NCBI GenBank assembly: GCA_001839685.1 | Contig: MLAK01000666.1 | Coordinates: 1-64,000, forward strand | Direction: 5' to 3' | DNA length: 64,000 bases | Origin: Tritrichomonas foetus | Lineage: Eukaryota; Parabasalia; Tritrichomonadida; Tritrichomonadidae | Part shown: positions 18,629-28,194 of the stretch, piece by piece | How positions within the stretch are numbered: position 1 is the first letter of the stretch | How the letters are laid out: each line of letters begins with the position of its first letter | The notes under the pieces: model-generated | What the model was told of the DNA's origin: nothing | Databases searched by the model: none | What the model saw: only the letters and a program-made list of their open reading frames with translations | Position numbers and translations under genes: made by a program

Positions 18629-19561
18629 TTAAGATTCAGACAAATCCGTATCACTTTGTTGGGCGAGTACAGCTGTAATTGCTTCAACTTCTTCCGTTTG
18701 GCGTTGTTTCATTCGAATCAAATCATCACACAATTCATAATACTTTCTTTTCAATGTATTTAACTTTCGTGTCAGTTTTATTACATCACTTGCTTCATTC
18801 ACATTTTTTTCTTCTGTTTTGATTGCTGGATCAGTTAGTTGAAAATATTCAACTTTCAAGGCAGCATGTAATTGTTTTGCATCTGTATAATTTTGAGAAA
18901 GCTCTTCAATTCTTTTCTTTTGTTGTTGAACCTCATAAAAAAAAGACGACCGTTTAAATTGAGTGATTTTTGAAAAAATATCATCTGATTGCATTTTCAA
19001 GTTTGCATTGGACGACGATAACAATTCGCAGAAGTTTATTCCTTTTTCAATTTCTTTCTGAATTCGTTCGATTGATTGGTTGGAATAATATTGGAGTGCC
19101 TCATCATGCTGGCGAGTTAGTTCGTCTTTTTCGTTCTGTAGTTGAATGAATGCGGAATTGAAATTTGGAGGTTCAATCATGATTTCATCGTTTTGATAAA
19201 GGCTATTAAACGACATGATGGAGAGTCGCAATTTGTTACATTTCTCGCGGAGGGGCATCAATTCACACTCTAGAAGTGCGATCTCGCGATTTATTTCGAT
19301 GTATTCGTCGTTTAGTGCCCGATTTTCGATTTCAATCTGGTCGCTCATTTTTCGAATATTGAATGCGCTCCGTGCCTTCTTTTTGATTATTGACTTGTTC
19401 TCTGTCTGTAACGTTCGCATTGATTTTAACGATTTAACGGATTTATTATTTTTCGGCGTACGAAAGACATCGCTGAAAGGACTTGAATTTGGTCTAGCAG
19501 TGACGAAAATGGGTGATTGTGCTGATGGATAGGGATGTTGGCTCCCTAGGACAGAATGCAT
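18629..19561 (-). CDS. Coiled-coil protein of unknown function
   Basis: 310 aa from the first ATG. The first ~70 residues are basic, Ser/Thr/Pro-rich and disordered, with SP/TP sites (QSPIF, RTPKN). From about 75 to 300 the sequence is heptad-like with high Glu/Lys/Gln/Leu, a long coiled coil with a break near 110-130. The tail is acidic and Ser-rich (DTDLSES). This arrangement suits a cytoskeletal, kinetochore or centrosomal component, but no family signature is visible. It is transcribed divergently from the 19884 gene, sharing a 320-bp promoter region with a TAACCG cluster. Confidence 0.72.
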   Translation of the reverse strand: MHSVLGSQHPYPSAQSPIFVTARPNSSPFSDVFRTPKNNKSVKSLKSMRTLQTENKSIIKKKARSAFNIRKMSDQIEIENRALNDEYIEINREIALLECELMPLREKCNKLRLSIMSFNSLYQNDEIMIEPPNFNSAFIQLQNEKDELTRQHDEALQYYSNQSIERIQKEIEKGINFCELLSSSNANLKMQSDDIFSKITQFKRSSFFYEVQQQKKRIEELSQNYTDAKQLHAALKVEYFQLTDPAIKTEEKNVNEASDVIKLTRKLNTLKRKYYELCDDLIRMKQRQTEEVEAITAVLAQQSDTDLSES

Positions 19562-19724
19562 GTGGCACAATCAAAAACGTTTCCGCGCGAAAGTCGAATT
19601 TCGAAATTATTTTCTTGATGTTTAGATTTTTTTTTTTTTTAACTTTTTGATGTATTATTTGGCATAAGATATCAAATTTGTTTACATCAAGCTTTTTAAA
19701 TACTGATCTAGTTTTTCTGTAAAT

Positions 19725-19758
19725 TAACCGCTAACCGTAAAAAGTAACCGTTAACCGT
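19725..19758. promoter_or_regulatory. Cluster of four TAACCG-type motifs in a divergent promoter
   Basis: TAACCG occurs four times within 34 bp. One occurrence (CCGTTA) contains the Myb-type core TAACGG on the - strand. It sits between two divergent genes, so it may control both. Myb-like regulators are known in trichomonads; binding here is inference. Confidence 0.45.
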
Positions 19759-19863
19759 TTTTATGTCAATTATAATCGCACCATTGCCCAAACAACCCAA
19801 GTAATAATTGAAAAAGTTCATTTGATGTTAGTGTGATCAATTTCGAAAATCAATAAAATCATA

Positions 19864-19871
19864 TCATTTTC
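19864..19871 (+). promoter_or_regulatory. Putative initiator TCATTTTC
   Basis: A TCA(C/T)-type Inr 12 bp before the ATG at 19884, consistent with the very short trichomonad 5' UTRs. Confidence 0.45.
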
Positions 19872-19883
19872 GTGAAGAATACA

Positions 19884-20717
19884 ATGAATGACGAAATGAT
19901 TCAACAGGAGACAAATACTCAATCTCAAACACCATTGAGTTTTTTAACTCAAATCAATGATCCTGAAACCAAATTAATTTGGAAATTGATGGCAGAGCTG
20001 AATCTTCATGACATTTTTCTAATTTATTCTCAAAAAACTAATACATCTCAAAAACATAAAGCTTTGAAACGATTAGAATCTGAGTTTAACCAACTTCTTG
20101 AAGAAAGTGAAGAATTGGGTTTTGAAGAAATTGAATTTCAAGATGAGGATAAGATTGAAGAAATGAATGAATCTGAAGAAACATATGATCTTCAATGGGT
20201 TTCATTGGTTTTCAACTTTTCCCCATTTACAATGATTCAATTCCCATTCCAAAGCAATACTGATCAAGGTGAAAATGAAGAAAGACATTTTTCACCAGAA
20301 TATCAACATGCATTTGAAATTTGTCAGAAAATCTATCATTCATTCATGACATATAATATCTCGAGTGATGATTGGAATTTGTTTGTATTTATTGGAGTTC
20401 AATTTATCGACAAAATCTTAATGAAAAACAATTCTCGCTTGTTTAATATTAATGATTCTATTTGTTCACTTGCTATCGAATTTACAATACCAATAGCAGA
20501 AGCGTTTGCCAATACAGCTTCTGTAATTATTGATGATATTTATATTAGTGAAACGAAATATCAATCATTTAGAAAACTGTCTTTTCCAGTTGATCTTGGT
20601 CAATTAATGAAAGGAATTTTTCATAATGTTGAAAGCACTCCATCAATCTCCCTTCGAAATACGATATGTATTGATGCATTGGATAGCTGGACAATTGGTA
20701 TCCATGATATGAGTTAA
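19884..20717 (+). CDS. Acidic protein of unknown function
   Basis: 277 aa from the first ATG (an upstream open stretch has only GTG). An N-terminal Gln/Thr-rich stretch is followed by a strongly acidic segment around residues 60-95 (EESEELGFEEIEFQDED). The C-terminal 170 residues are predicted globular, with alternating hydrophobic positions and no TM segment. No motif or family was recognised. Divergent partner of the coiled-coil gene. The stop reads TAAA. Confidence 0.65.
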   Translation: MNDEMIQQETNTQSQTPLSFLTQINDPETKLIWKLMAELNLHDIFLIYSQKTNTSQKHKALKRLESEFNQLLEESEELGFEEIEFQDEDKIEEMNESEETYDLQWVSLVFNFSPFTMIQFPFQSNTDQGENEERHFSPEYQHAFEICQKIYHSFMTYNISSDDWNLFVFIGVQFIDKILMKNNSRLFNINDSICSLAIEFTIPIAEAFANTASVIIDDIYISETKYQSFRKLSFPVDLGQLMKGIFHNVESTPSISLRNTICIDALDSWTIGIHDMS

Positions 20718-22292
20718 ACACACATCAGTACAAACTATGAACTTCTCAACTGGTTTCATTAAACACATCTTTATATATACATGGTTTAAAATAAATATTA
20801 GATATTTTTGATTATGAGAATTGAATTGGTAACATACAAATACATTTTTATGCATAGGCAAATGTGAAACAATTTTTAAATGTTTATATAACTTTTGGTT
20901 CATGATACAGAAAAATATGATTGGGATTATCATGAAATTGTGTATTTTTCTCTATAATTCATCAGTATTAATAAATTAAGATGAATTAAATCAAATTATT
21001 ATTTTATAATGATGATTCTATCAAACCAGAATTTCTTATTAAATGTGATTTCCAAAAATATCGAATGTATTAAGAATTTCTTGAATGAAATTATTTACAG
21101 AATACTATATAGTTCCAAAACTCAAATTAAACTGAAACTATAGCAAAATATAAAAAAATTAATTGAAAAATGGGAAGAAAACGAAAATCAACATGAAATA
21201 CTGTAATAATAAAAAATATAACTTTTATAATATTCATTTACATGATTGAAAACTTTGTCTAATTTTTGTTTTGGATACATTAAATGTGAAATTTGATTAA
21301 ATCATCATATTAAGCAGTTCAGCTCAAGGTAATAGCTCAAGGTGAATATATTCATGAGAACTGCATGTTTTTCTTTCTTCACCAAAACGGGGAAATTCAT
21401 TATTTTTGCTTGTCGATTTCCTCAACACGCGCTTGGGGCGGCCCCCTTCGATTTATCGCTCAAAAATAAACCACTAATGTCACAGCAATATTAGAGAATA
21501 GTTACTGCCGTTTTCATGCCCACACTTTCGTTTTTCCAGGATTTCAAATTCAGAAAATTATTTTTCTACGCCGCAAAAATATCTACAAAACGATGCATCC
21601 AATCGGTTCAAATTGCATTTGTGAAATCAATAAACGCATTTATTTCGCCTTTCTCACCCGATTTCTGATCTAAATATCGACCAATTATTTTTCGTTCGAG
21701 ATAGACTTTACAATTATGACTTGGAGAAGATTTCGAATATTCAACCGATATTCCAATCAACAGAAGTGATTTTCCGGAATTTTTGACGGAGTGATTTATT
21801 CTATAATTATTTCTTGTTTTTTCCTTAAAATTCACTGGCAAAAACTCTAAAAAAATATTTCAAATGGATATTAGATAACTTTCACATGATAATATTGACT
21901 ATATTAGCAAAATATTTTTTTTCATATTTTGATGGAATTTAATTTATAGTTCAGCCAGAGTACAATTTTTTTATTGTTAAAGTTCCTCAATCTTTGCAAA
22001 TTATCGGTGAATGCCCGTCTGACTTTTATTTTCTTTTCAACGTTTTCTGGTTAGGTGATGTGAATATTGACATAAATATTGAATGGTTTTTCATGATGCC
22101 GATAAAAAACGGTTCTCTCTCTTCTTAAATCCTTATCTTTTAAGGTCAAAATTTTACCTTTTAGTCAATTCAATTGAATTATAAATTCTATGAAATCCCT
22201 TAATTTTTTTGAAAGAATTTTTTTAGAATATTACGGTTATTCAATCAAAAAGTCGATGTCGTTTACTTCAATCTTCCAAAAAAACTACTCAA
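20718..22292. other. Long intergenic region with a G+C-richer island
   Basis: 1.6 kb. Most is AT-rich. The stretch 21420-21840 is richer in G+C and contains a - strand frame (21608-21841) ending in TGA whose wording looks protein-like but has no ATG, so it may be a gene remnant. A 7-bp inverted repeat (21314-21320 against 21358-21364) encloses two copies of AGCTCAAGGT. No tRNA could be fitted. Confidence 0.5.
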
Positions 22293-23555
22293 ATGGAGTC
22301 ACAAGCCTTCGCGCCAGAAGGCACTACTCCAAGCTCTTCTCCCGATGCGATGAAACCACTCCACTCATATCAGAAATTACAAGCGATTGCTCTTTCGAAT
22401 CCCCAATACTCAACCACGATTACCCGCCTTTTGTATCAGATCGGATTGAAAATCCTCAAGGACAATCAAGCCAAACTCTCCAATAATAGTGTCAACAAAA
22501 ATATTAACAATAATACGCATGGTGGCATTAACCATAGTGCACCTAACGCTACTACACAAAATAATAATATTTCTCATAATATTAATTCCAGTCCGATCGA
22601 ATCACCGCCGAATAGAATTGATAACGAATCTACAGTAATTCGATTAGTGCGCCCAAAGTCGCTCATTCCGTCCAATCGATCAATCGATAAAAATTTCTCA
22701 GAAATCGGCAGTGAGAAAGGCGAATATCATCCAGCTTTTTCTTCAAGTGAATTTCCAACCAATTTTTCGTCCAAATCGTCGTCAAAACAAAATAAAAAAT
22801 CGCTGAAAAAAAAAAGTAATAAAACCAATTCAAATCTCATCAAACCATCAAAAAATTACGAAAAGGTGAAATCAAACACAAATTCATCTTCTTATAAAAT
22901 TAAGCGATCTTTTTCAACATTTCTCATTCCACCTCGAAACATATATACGCCCGACTGGGTCGAAGGACCACTATCAGCAAATCCTTCCCAGCCATCTGAT
23001 AGCCATAAATTTTCTGAGATTGCAAATAAATTCCATGATTTTGATATCGTCGCTGCGCACAGTAAAATCGAAGTATTCGAAGCTCGTATTCAGATGGGAG
23101 AGGATGAAGCGCATCCCCACCCTGCACTCGCTCGAGTGGCGGCTGATGAATGTGAAGATGTCACTTTTTCTGATGTAGAAATTGAGAAGTCACAACGATA
23201 TGTTACTCAAAAAGTTATTCAACCAGTTCCTCTTTTTTGGCCCCCACGCGTTTATGATACAGAAGAAAATATGATGAGCGTGGAGCAAACAAAAAAATTT
23301 GCACAAGCAATAAAGAAAGAAATTGATTCAGTTGGAGAAGCCCGCCCACACATCGTGAAGAAGAAAACGCCATCAAAAAGTTCCCAACCGAGACATTCAA
23401 AAAATAAGCCAAATAAACGGTCGTCCATGTATCATGATGGAAGACCAAGAAAAGTAGGGCGCCCGCCAAAAGTGTCTTCACTTGTGACACTCGACTTTAA
23501 CAGATATGACACTGATAATGAAGATGAATGTTTGACAGATTTTGAAGATTTTTAG
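22293..23555 (+). CDS. AT-hook protein, probable chromatin or DNA-binding factor
   Basis: 420 aa. The first ~65 residues are moderately ordered (LQAIALSNPQYSTTITRLLYQIGLKILK). An Asn-rich tract and Lys/Ser-rich disordered region follow to ~220. Residues 395-405 contain GRPRKVGRPPK, two overlapping AT-hook cores (GRP flanked by basic residues) that bind the minor groove of AT-rich DNA. The C-terminus is acidic (DNEDECLTDFEDF). Expected location is the nucleus. Clusters of Lys/Arg (for example KNKPNKRSS) could serve as a nuclear localisation signal. The ATG at 22293 is chosen over an overlapping frame from 22190 because the latter ends within 100 codons. Confidence 0.75.
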   Translation: MESQAFAPEGTTPSSSPDAMKPLHSYQKLQAIALSNPQYSTTITRLLYQIGLKILKDNQAKLSNNSVNKNINNNTHGGINHSAPNATTQNNNISHNINSSPIESPPNRIDNESTVIRLVRPKSLIPSNRSIDKNFSEIGSEKGEYHPAFSSSEFPTNFSSKSSSKQNKKSLKKKSNKTNSNLIKPSKNYEKVKSNTNSSSYKIKRSFSTFLIPPRNIYTPDWVEGPLSANPSQPSDSHKFSEIANKFHDFDIVAAHSKIEVFEARIQMGEDEAHPHPALARVAADECEDVTFSDVEIEKSQRYVTQKVIQPVPLFWPPRVYDTEENMMSVEQTKKFAQAIKKEIDSVGEARPHIVKKKTPSKSSQPRHSKNKPNKRSSMYHDGRPRKVGRPPKVSSLVTLDFNRYDTDNEDECLTDFEDF

Positions 23556-24024
23556 CTGAATCTGTTTGGGGTTGTATTTTGTTGTTGTTGTTTAATTATT
23601 CGTTCAGTACAGACCATCTATGGATGTGAATATTTTCGGAAAAGTTTTAAAATGTTAATAAAAATAAAATGAAAAATAAAGTTCACCTGTTCTTTTTTTG
23701 ACGATAACCAGTTACTGGGTTGATCGATCCTTCTGGACAGAAATTGTGAATAAAATAGATCTTTGGTCGAAGGAACTTCACCGTCAAATAAATTCATGAA
23801 TCAATTGTAATTCAGCATTAATGACTACAGTAGTGGTGGTTTATGAAGCTAAATACATCTGACTTTGTGAATATGGATAATTAATGTTGTTAGGAAATAA
23901 TGATTTTCTCTGAACCAATTGAGAAAGTTATCGTCGTGAACCATTGATATACTTTTGAATTTTTCCGAAATTGTATTGGCATATTTCTTTTTCGAATCAT
24001 TTGTGAAAGACTTCACTTTCCAAA
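23556..24024. other. Intergenic region before the BspA-like gene
   Basis: 469 bp. Nothing coding seen. It holds a TCACTTTC initiator candidate at 24013-24020, five bases before the downstream ATG. Confidence 0.55.
24013..24020 (+). promoter_or_regulatory. Putative initiator TCACTTTC of the BspA-like gene
   Basis: Matches the trichomonad Inr TCA(C/T)(A/T) and lies 5 bp before the ATG at 24025. Confidence 0.5.
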
Positions 24025-27003
24025 ATGTCGTTTCATGACTTTATTACTGACCAGAATTATGATGTTGAACTTTCAATTATCTATCTAACGATTGAACAAT
24101 GTAATATTCAGTATTTTAGTGATGAAGAAATTCAATATATGATAAACTATTTCAATCACAGCACTAATAAAACAGAAGCCAGCCTCATATTTTCCTTAAT
24201 AAAAACAATGGATTTACCATTATTTCAGAAGATTGTGAACGAAACTAACAATGAAGTAACTATTTCATTTTTTTCATGTGATGTTCTTCAAGTTTTAGTG
24301 AAAACAATGCTCAACAGAGCACTGGCTGCTACACACATGTATGAGAGCTTCCAATCATTGATTCCAAAACTTGATAATCTGAATTTAGAGTCATCAATGC
24401 TTTATCGAACTTTCAAAAAGAAATATTTTGATATTAATAATGAATACAACAGTTTTTTGGAGTTACCTGATGTTACATATGTTGAAGAAAGCATGTTATT
24501 TAATAGAGCAATCACCAAATTGATCATTCCTTCAACTGTAAAAACGATTGGGAACCTTGCTTTTGCAAATTGTAGAGAACTTGAAGAAATTGTATTATAC
24601 AACGGCATTGAAAAAATTGGTGAAGATGCATTTGAAGGATGTACTAAATTAAAAAAATTAACGATAGTGAAATCTGATATACCGATTAAAGAATTTCTCT
24701 TTAATCATTTGAAAAACTTAGAAGATGTAATATTTGAAGATGATGACTTTACATTTGAATTATCAGTTTTCAAAGATCATCCATCACTCAAATTCGTAAA
24801 ATTACCAAAATCAATGAAAGTTATTAATATGGAATTCTTTTATAATTGTCCGAATTTGACGGAAGTTCTTTTAAGTGATAACTTGGACATAATTGGTGTA
24901 TCAGCATTCGAAAACTGTGAGAATTTGAGGAAAATTATTTTGCCTGAAACATTAAAAATTATTGAAGAAAAAGCCTTCTGCAAATGTGTGTCATTAGAAG
25001 ATTTAATTTTTCCAAATAATATCGAAACAATTCAACAAATGTCTTTTTCAGAATGCAACAATCTTCACAAAGTGACAATACCTGGATCTCTGAAGACTAT
25101 TGAAGAAGGAACATTCGAAAAATGCCAACAATTGAGCGAAATTATTATTGAAGAAGGAATTGAAACTATAAGTAATCGGGCCTTTTGTGAATGTTGTAAA
25201 CTTATTAAAGTCAAAATACCTCAAAGTATGAATACAATTAAAGATTATTCATTTTATCAATGCAAAAGACTTCCAGAAGTAATTATACCTAATAAGGTGA
25301 AAGTAATTGGAAATATGGCGTTTTCAGAATGTTCAGAACTTCATACTTTGCATTTAGGAAACGCCCTAGGTTATATTAAAATGAGTGCATTTTCGAAATG
25401 TAAAATGCTTCAATATGTTGAATTGCCAAGCGAAATTAGAGAATTAGAAGAATATTCATTTGCAGATTGTGAGACACTAAAAAATGTCATATTTATGGAT
25501 CATGCCTCGAAGGAATGTACAATTAAAAATAAAGTGTTTTATAATTGTGTTAGTCTTGAAAAAATACAACTACCCGATAGACTAAAAATAATCAGAAAAG
25601 AAACATTTTATAATTGTATGAATTTAATTTCGATTGAATTTGGAAATTGTCTTGAGAAAATTGAAGAATCTGCATTTTACAATTGTGAAAAATTATTAAC
25701 AATTATACTTCCTAAATCAGTTACTACAATTGGAAAAAATATTTTTGAACAGTGTAAATCTTTGGAAGAAGTCATTTTATCGCCTAATATCAACAGAATT
25801 CCGCAATCATCATTTAAAAATTGTTCATCATTGAAAAAAATTACTTTATCTAACAATATAACAACAATTGGTTCATCAGCATTTGAAAATTGTTCATTGC
25901 TAGATACATTTATTTTTATTGATAATAGCAATGCAACATTATCTCTAAATAATGATGTCATTGAACTAAAAGCATCGATCATTGAAGAAAGAACATTTTA
26001 TAACTGTACTAATATTCGAAATGTCACATTTTCGGATAATGTTAAATGTATTAAGAAAGAAGCATTTTCTCATTGCACCTCATTATTTAATGTCGAATTC
26101 ACCAATCATATTCAAGAAATTGGTGAATTTGCATTTTATGCATGCCAATCAATCCAATCCATATTTGTTCCTCCTTTACTGACTATTATTAATAATTCAT
26201 CTTTTTCAAAATGCACACAACTTTCAACAGTTATATTTAATCAAGAAGATTCCAAATTAACAAATATTTCCGAAAGTGCTTTCCAAGATTGTGAATTATT
26301 GAAAACAGTTTCAATTCCTAATACTGTTTCTACAATTGGAAAGTGTTGTTTTTTTGGTTGTAAATCTCTAGATACCATTATACTGCCTGAATCACTTCTA
26401 ATAATTAGTCAGTATATGTTTTCTGGATGTACTAATCTCGGTTTCATAATTATACCTCAGTCTGTGAAAGAAATTGAATCTTTTGCTTTTCATTTATGCG
26501 CGTCATTAAATGAAATTACAATTCCTGAACAAATTTCCATCATTCCAGAAAATTGTTTCCAAAACTGCATCAATTTATCTCTGGTCATATTCTGTTCTCA
26601 AACATTAACAATAAAGAAATATGCATTTCATAATTGTGGACTAACTGATTTGAATTTAAGTACTTTTAAGGTGGATTCTATCGAATCATATGCATTTAGT
26701 GAATGTAAAAATCTGAGAACATTCATATTTCCATCAATTTCGATAGTATCTTATTCAACATTTGAAGGATGTTTCTCATTAGAAGAAATTGAGACTCCAC
26801 AAAGCATATGCGAAATTCAATTTCGTGCATTCATAAATTGCACTTCTCTTTCCAAAGTTACAATTAAGAGTAGTGATATTAAATATGGTGAAAATTGTTT
26901 TTCATATTGTACAAATTTAATTAACTTTATTTCTCATTCATTGAGTGTTCCAGCAAGAGCAATATCTGGATGTCCCAAAATAATCACACAGGTATTTGAA
27001 TGA
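24025..27003 (+). CDS. BspA-like leucine-rich repeat (LRR_5) protein
   Basis: 992 aa. An N-terminal non-repeat domain (about 1-145, helical) precedes some 35 tandem TpLRR/LRR_5 units of ~23 residues, with the wording IxxxAFxxCxxLxxIxIPxSVxxI (for example AFENCENLRKIILPETLKII). The array forms a solenoid that binds ligands or host and bacterial surfaces in related proteins. No signal peptide and no C-terminal TM helix is visible, so this member is cytosolic, or secreted by a non-classical route. Repeats are Cys-rich (FxxC) as in Trichomonas BspA proteins. An inverted fragment of a homologue lies just downstream (27216-27740), so the locus has duplicated and decayed. Confidence 0.93.
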   Translation: MSFHDFITDQNYDVELSIIYLTIEQCNIQYFSDEEIQYMINYFNHSTNKTEASLIFSLIKTMDLPLFQKIVNETNNEVTISFFSCDVLQVLVKTMLNRALAATHMYESFQSLIPKLDNLNLESSMLYRTFKKKYFDINNEYNSFLELPDVTYVEESMLFNRAITKLIIPSTVKTIGNLAFANCRELEEIVLYNGIEKIGEDAFEGCTKLKKLTIVKSDIPIKEFLFNHLKNLEDVIFEDDDFTFELSVFKDHPSLKFVKLPKSMKVINMEFFYNCPNLTEVLLSDNLDIIGVSAFENCENLRKIILPETLKIIEEKAFCKCVSLEDLIFPNNIETIQQMSFSECNNLHKVTIPGSLKTIEEGTFEKCQQLSEIIIEEGIETISNRAFCECCKLIKVKIPQSMNTIKDYSFYQCKRLPEVIIPNKVKVIGNMAFSECSELHTLHLGNALGYIKMSAFSKCKMLQYVELPSEIRELEEYSFADCETLKNVIFMDHASKECTIKNKVFYNCVSLEKIQLPDRLKIIRKETFYNCMNLISIEFGNCLEKIEESAFYNCEKLLTIILPKSVTTIGKNIFEQCKSLEEVILSPNINRIPQSSFKNCSSLKKITLSNNITTIGSSAFENCSLLDTFIFIDNSNATLSLNNDVIELKASIIEERTFYNCTNIRNVTFSDNVKCIKKEAFSHCTSLFNVEFTNHIQEIGEFAFYACQSIQSIFVPPLLTIINNSSFSKCTQLSTVIFNQEDSKLTNISESAFQDCELLKTVSIPNTVSTIGKCCFFGCKSLDTIILPESLLIISQYMFSGCTNLGFIIIPQSVKEIESFAFHLCASLNEITIPEQISIIPENCFQNCINLSLVIFCSQTLTIKKYAFHNCGLTDLNLSTFKVDSIESYAFSECKNLRTFIFPSISIVSYSTFEGCFSLEEIETPQSICEIQFRAFINCTSLSKVTIKSSDIKYGENCFSYCTNLINFISHSLSVPARAISGCPKIITQVFE

Positions 27004-27215
27004 TTTGAAATTAAAATCAATATATTTTTCTTTCTTATCTACAGATCGCATGATCAATCTTGAGATATAGAAATATTAGATAAATCATCAAGGTAAAATG
27101 AAATAGATATAAGAGAAAATGAATATTTCATTTATTAATTGGAATCTAAAAGCTAAAGGACAACACCATTGGAAATTCCTAATGTCACTGCTTGTTAAAC
27201 GTAACTTATAATTCT

Positions 27216-27740
27216 TCTGTGAGATCTGAACTATCACTAATGATATTCAAATCATCTATTTTATTTTTTTGTTTGGTTTGTTTAATGGTTTCCTTCTTAG
27301 ATATTTGACTTTTGAATTCATGTATTATTTCAGCTTTTAATTTTGGTTCTGATTCTTGTTTTGATTCTAGGTTTGATTTGGTATTTAGGGCTTTGATTGG
27401 GTTTTAAATTCAGAGATTATTTCAAATTTTGGTTATGGTTTTGATTTCGGTGTTGATTTTGGTATTACCAAAATGATCTTCTTATACTTTACTTTATGAC
27501 ACCCTCTAGTGCAGTTACAGGGAATACTTAAATCATACGAATAAATTTTTTGAAGATTTCGACATTGACCAAAACAATTTTTCCCGCAACTTATGGAAAA
27601 ACTCTTAACAGTAACTGTGGCGAGAGATAGACATTTTTAGAATACATTTTTTAGAATTTCACTTACCATATTAGGAATTTCAATTTTAGTAAGAGATTGA
27701 CAATTTTTAAAAGATGATTTTGGGATTGCAAATCTCGAGG
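27216..27740 (-). pseudogene. BspA-like LRR gene fragment, inverted relative to its intact neighbour
   Basis: Reading the - strand from about 27740 gives FAIPKSSFKNCQSLTKIEIP, a perfect LRR_5 unit, then an in-frame TAA. The frame then continues as VKSFSISCGKNCFGQCRNL and ends in a Lys-rich tail with further frame changes. The later part aligns by eye with the C-terminus of the 24025-27003 product (IKSSDIKYGENCFSYCTNL). The last ~260 bp contain two imperfect copies of an AACCAAAATT...GAATT(C/T)AAAA block. A GTAAGT...CACAG pair surrounds the stop, so an intron cannot be wholly excluded, but the LRR reading crosses the stop in one frame, which favours decay. Confidence 0.7.
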
Positions 27741-28194
27741 TGCTTCAGGGTTTTCAGGCATTTACTCAAAATTATATCAAACAATAGAATAGATGAATTG
27801 ATAATTTGCCATCTGATTCTAAAAATGTAATTTCTGAATAATATCATTTATAATGTGACAATAAATGAAAATATCATATCTATGAACTAGAGATTCATTA
27901 ATGTCGCTTTTTGATTGAAAATGAAACATGTAAGAGAATTTTTCTAATGTCGAAAGAGAGAGATGGCCAAATTTACTACCAGAACTGTCGAAAATTTCCT
28001 TGAAAATGAGTTCCATAAAAACTTTTTTGATCAAAATAATTACACTTGAATGAATTAACAAAGAATTAATTAAAAATGAATGGTTTTGGTTTGATTATAA
28101 GTTTCAAACATGGAAATATTAAAATTCATGACCAATAGAGTAGTTTATGACATAAAAAACAATTGAATTAATTTAAACAGCAATATGCCCAAAT
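27741..28194. other. Spacer between the BspA fragment and the ankyrin gene
   Basis: A 66-codon - strand frame starting with ATG at 28016 (stop at 27819) has plausible amino-acid content but no recognised family. It could be the decayed 5' end of the BspA fragment or chance. Confidence 0.4.

Noticed and set aside
21608..21841. Protein-like frame in a G+C-richer island
   Set aside because: No ATG anywhere in the frame and a stop 7 codons upstream; at best a remnant, so noted only in the intergenic entry.
22190..22486. 98-codon frame overlapping the AT-hook gene start
   Set aside because: Overlaps the longer AT-hook frame and shows no domain; treated as a shadow.
27605..27685. Possible intron (GTAAGT...CACAG) on the - strand
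   Set aside because: The LRR reading crosses the stop in the same frame, and the site does not match the usual conserved trichomonad GTATGT and ACTAACACACAG signals.
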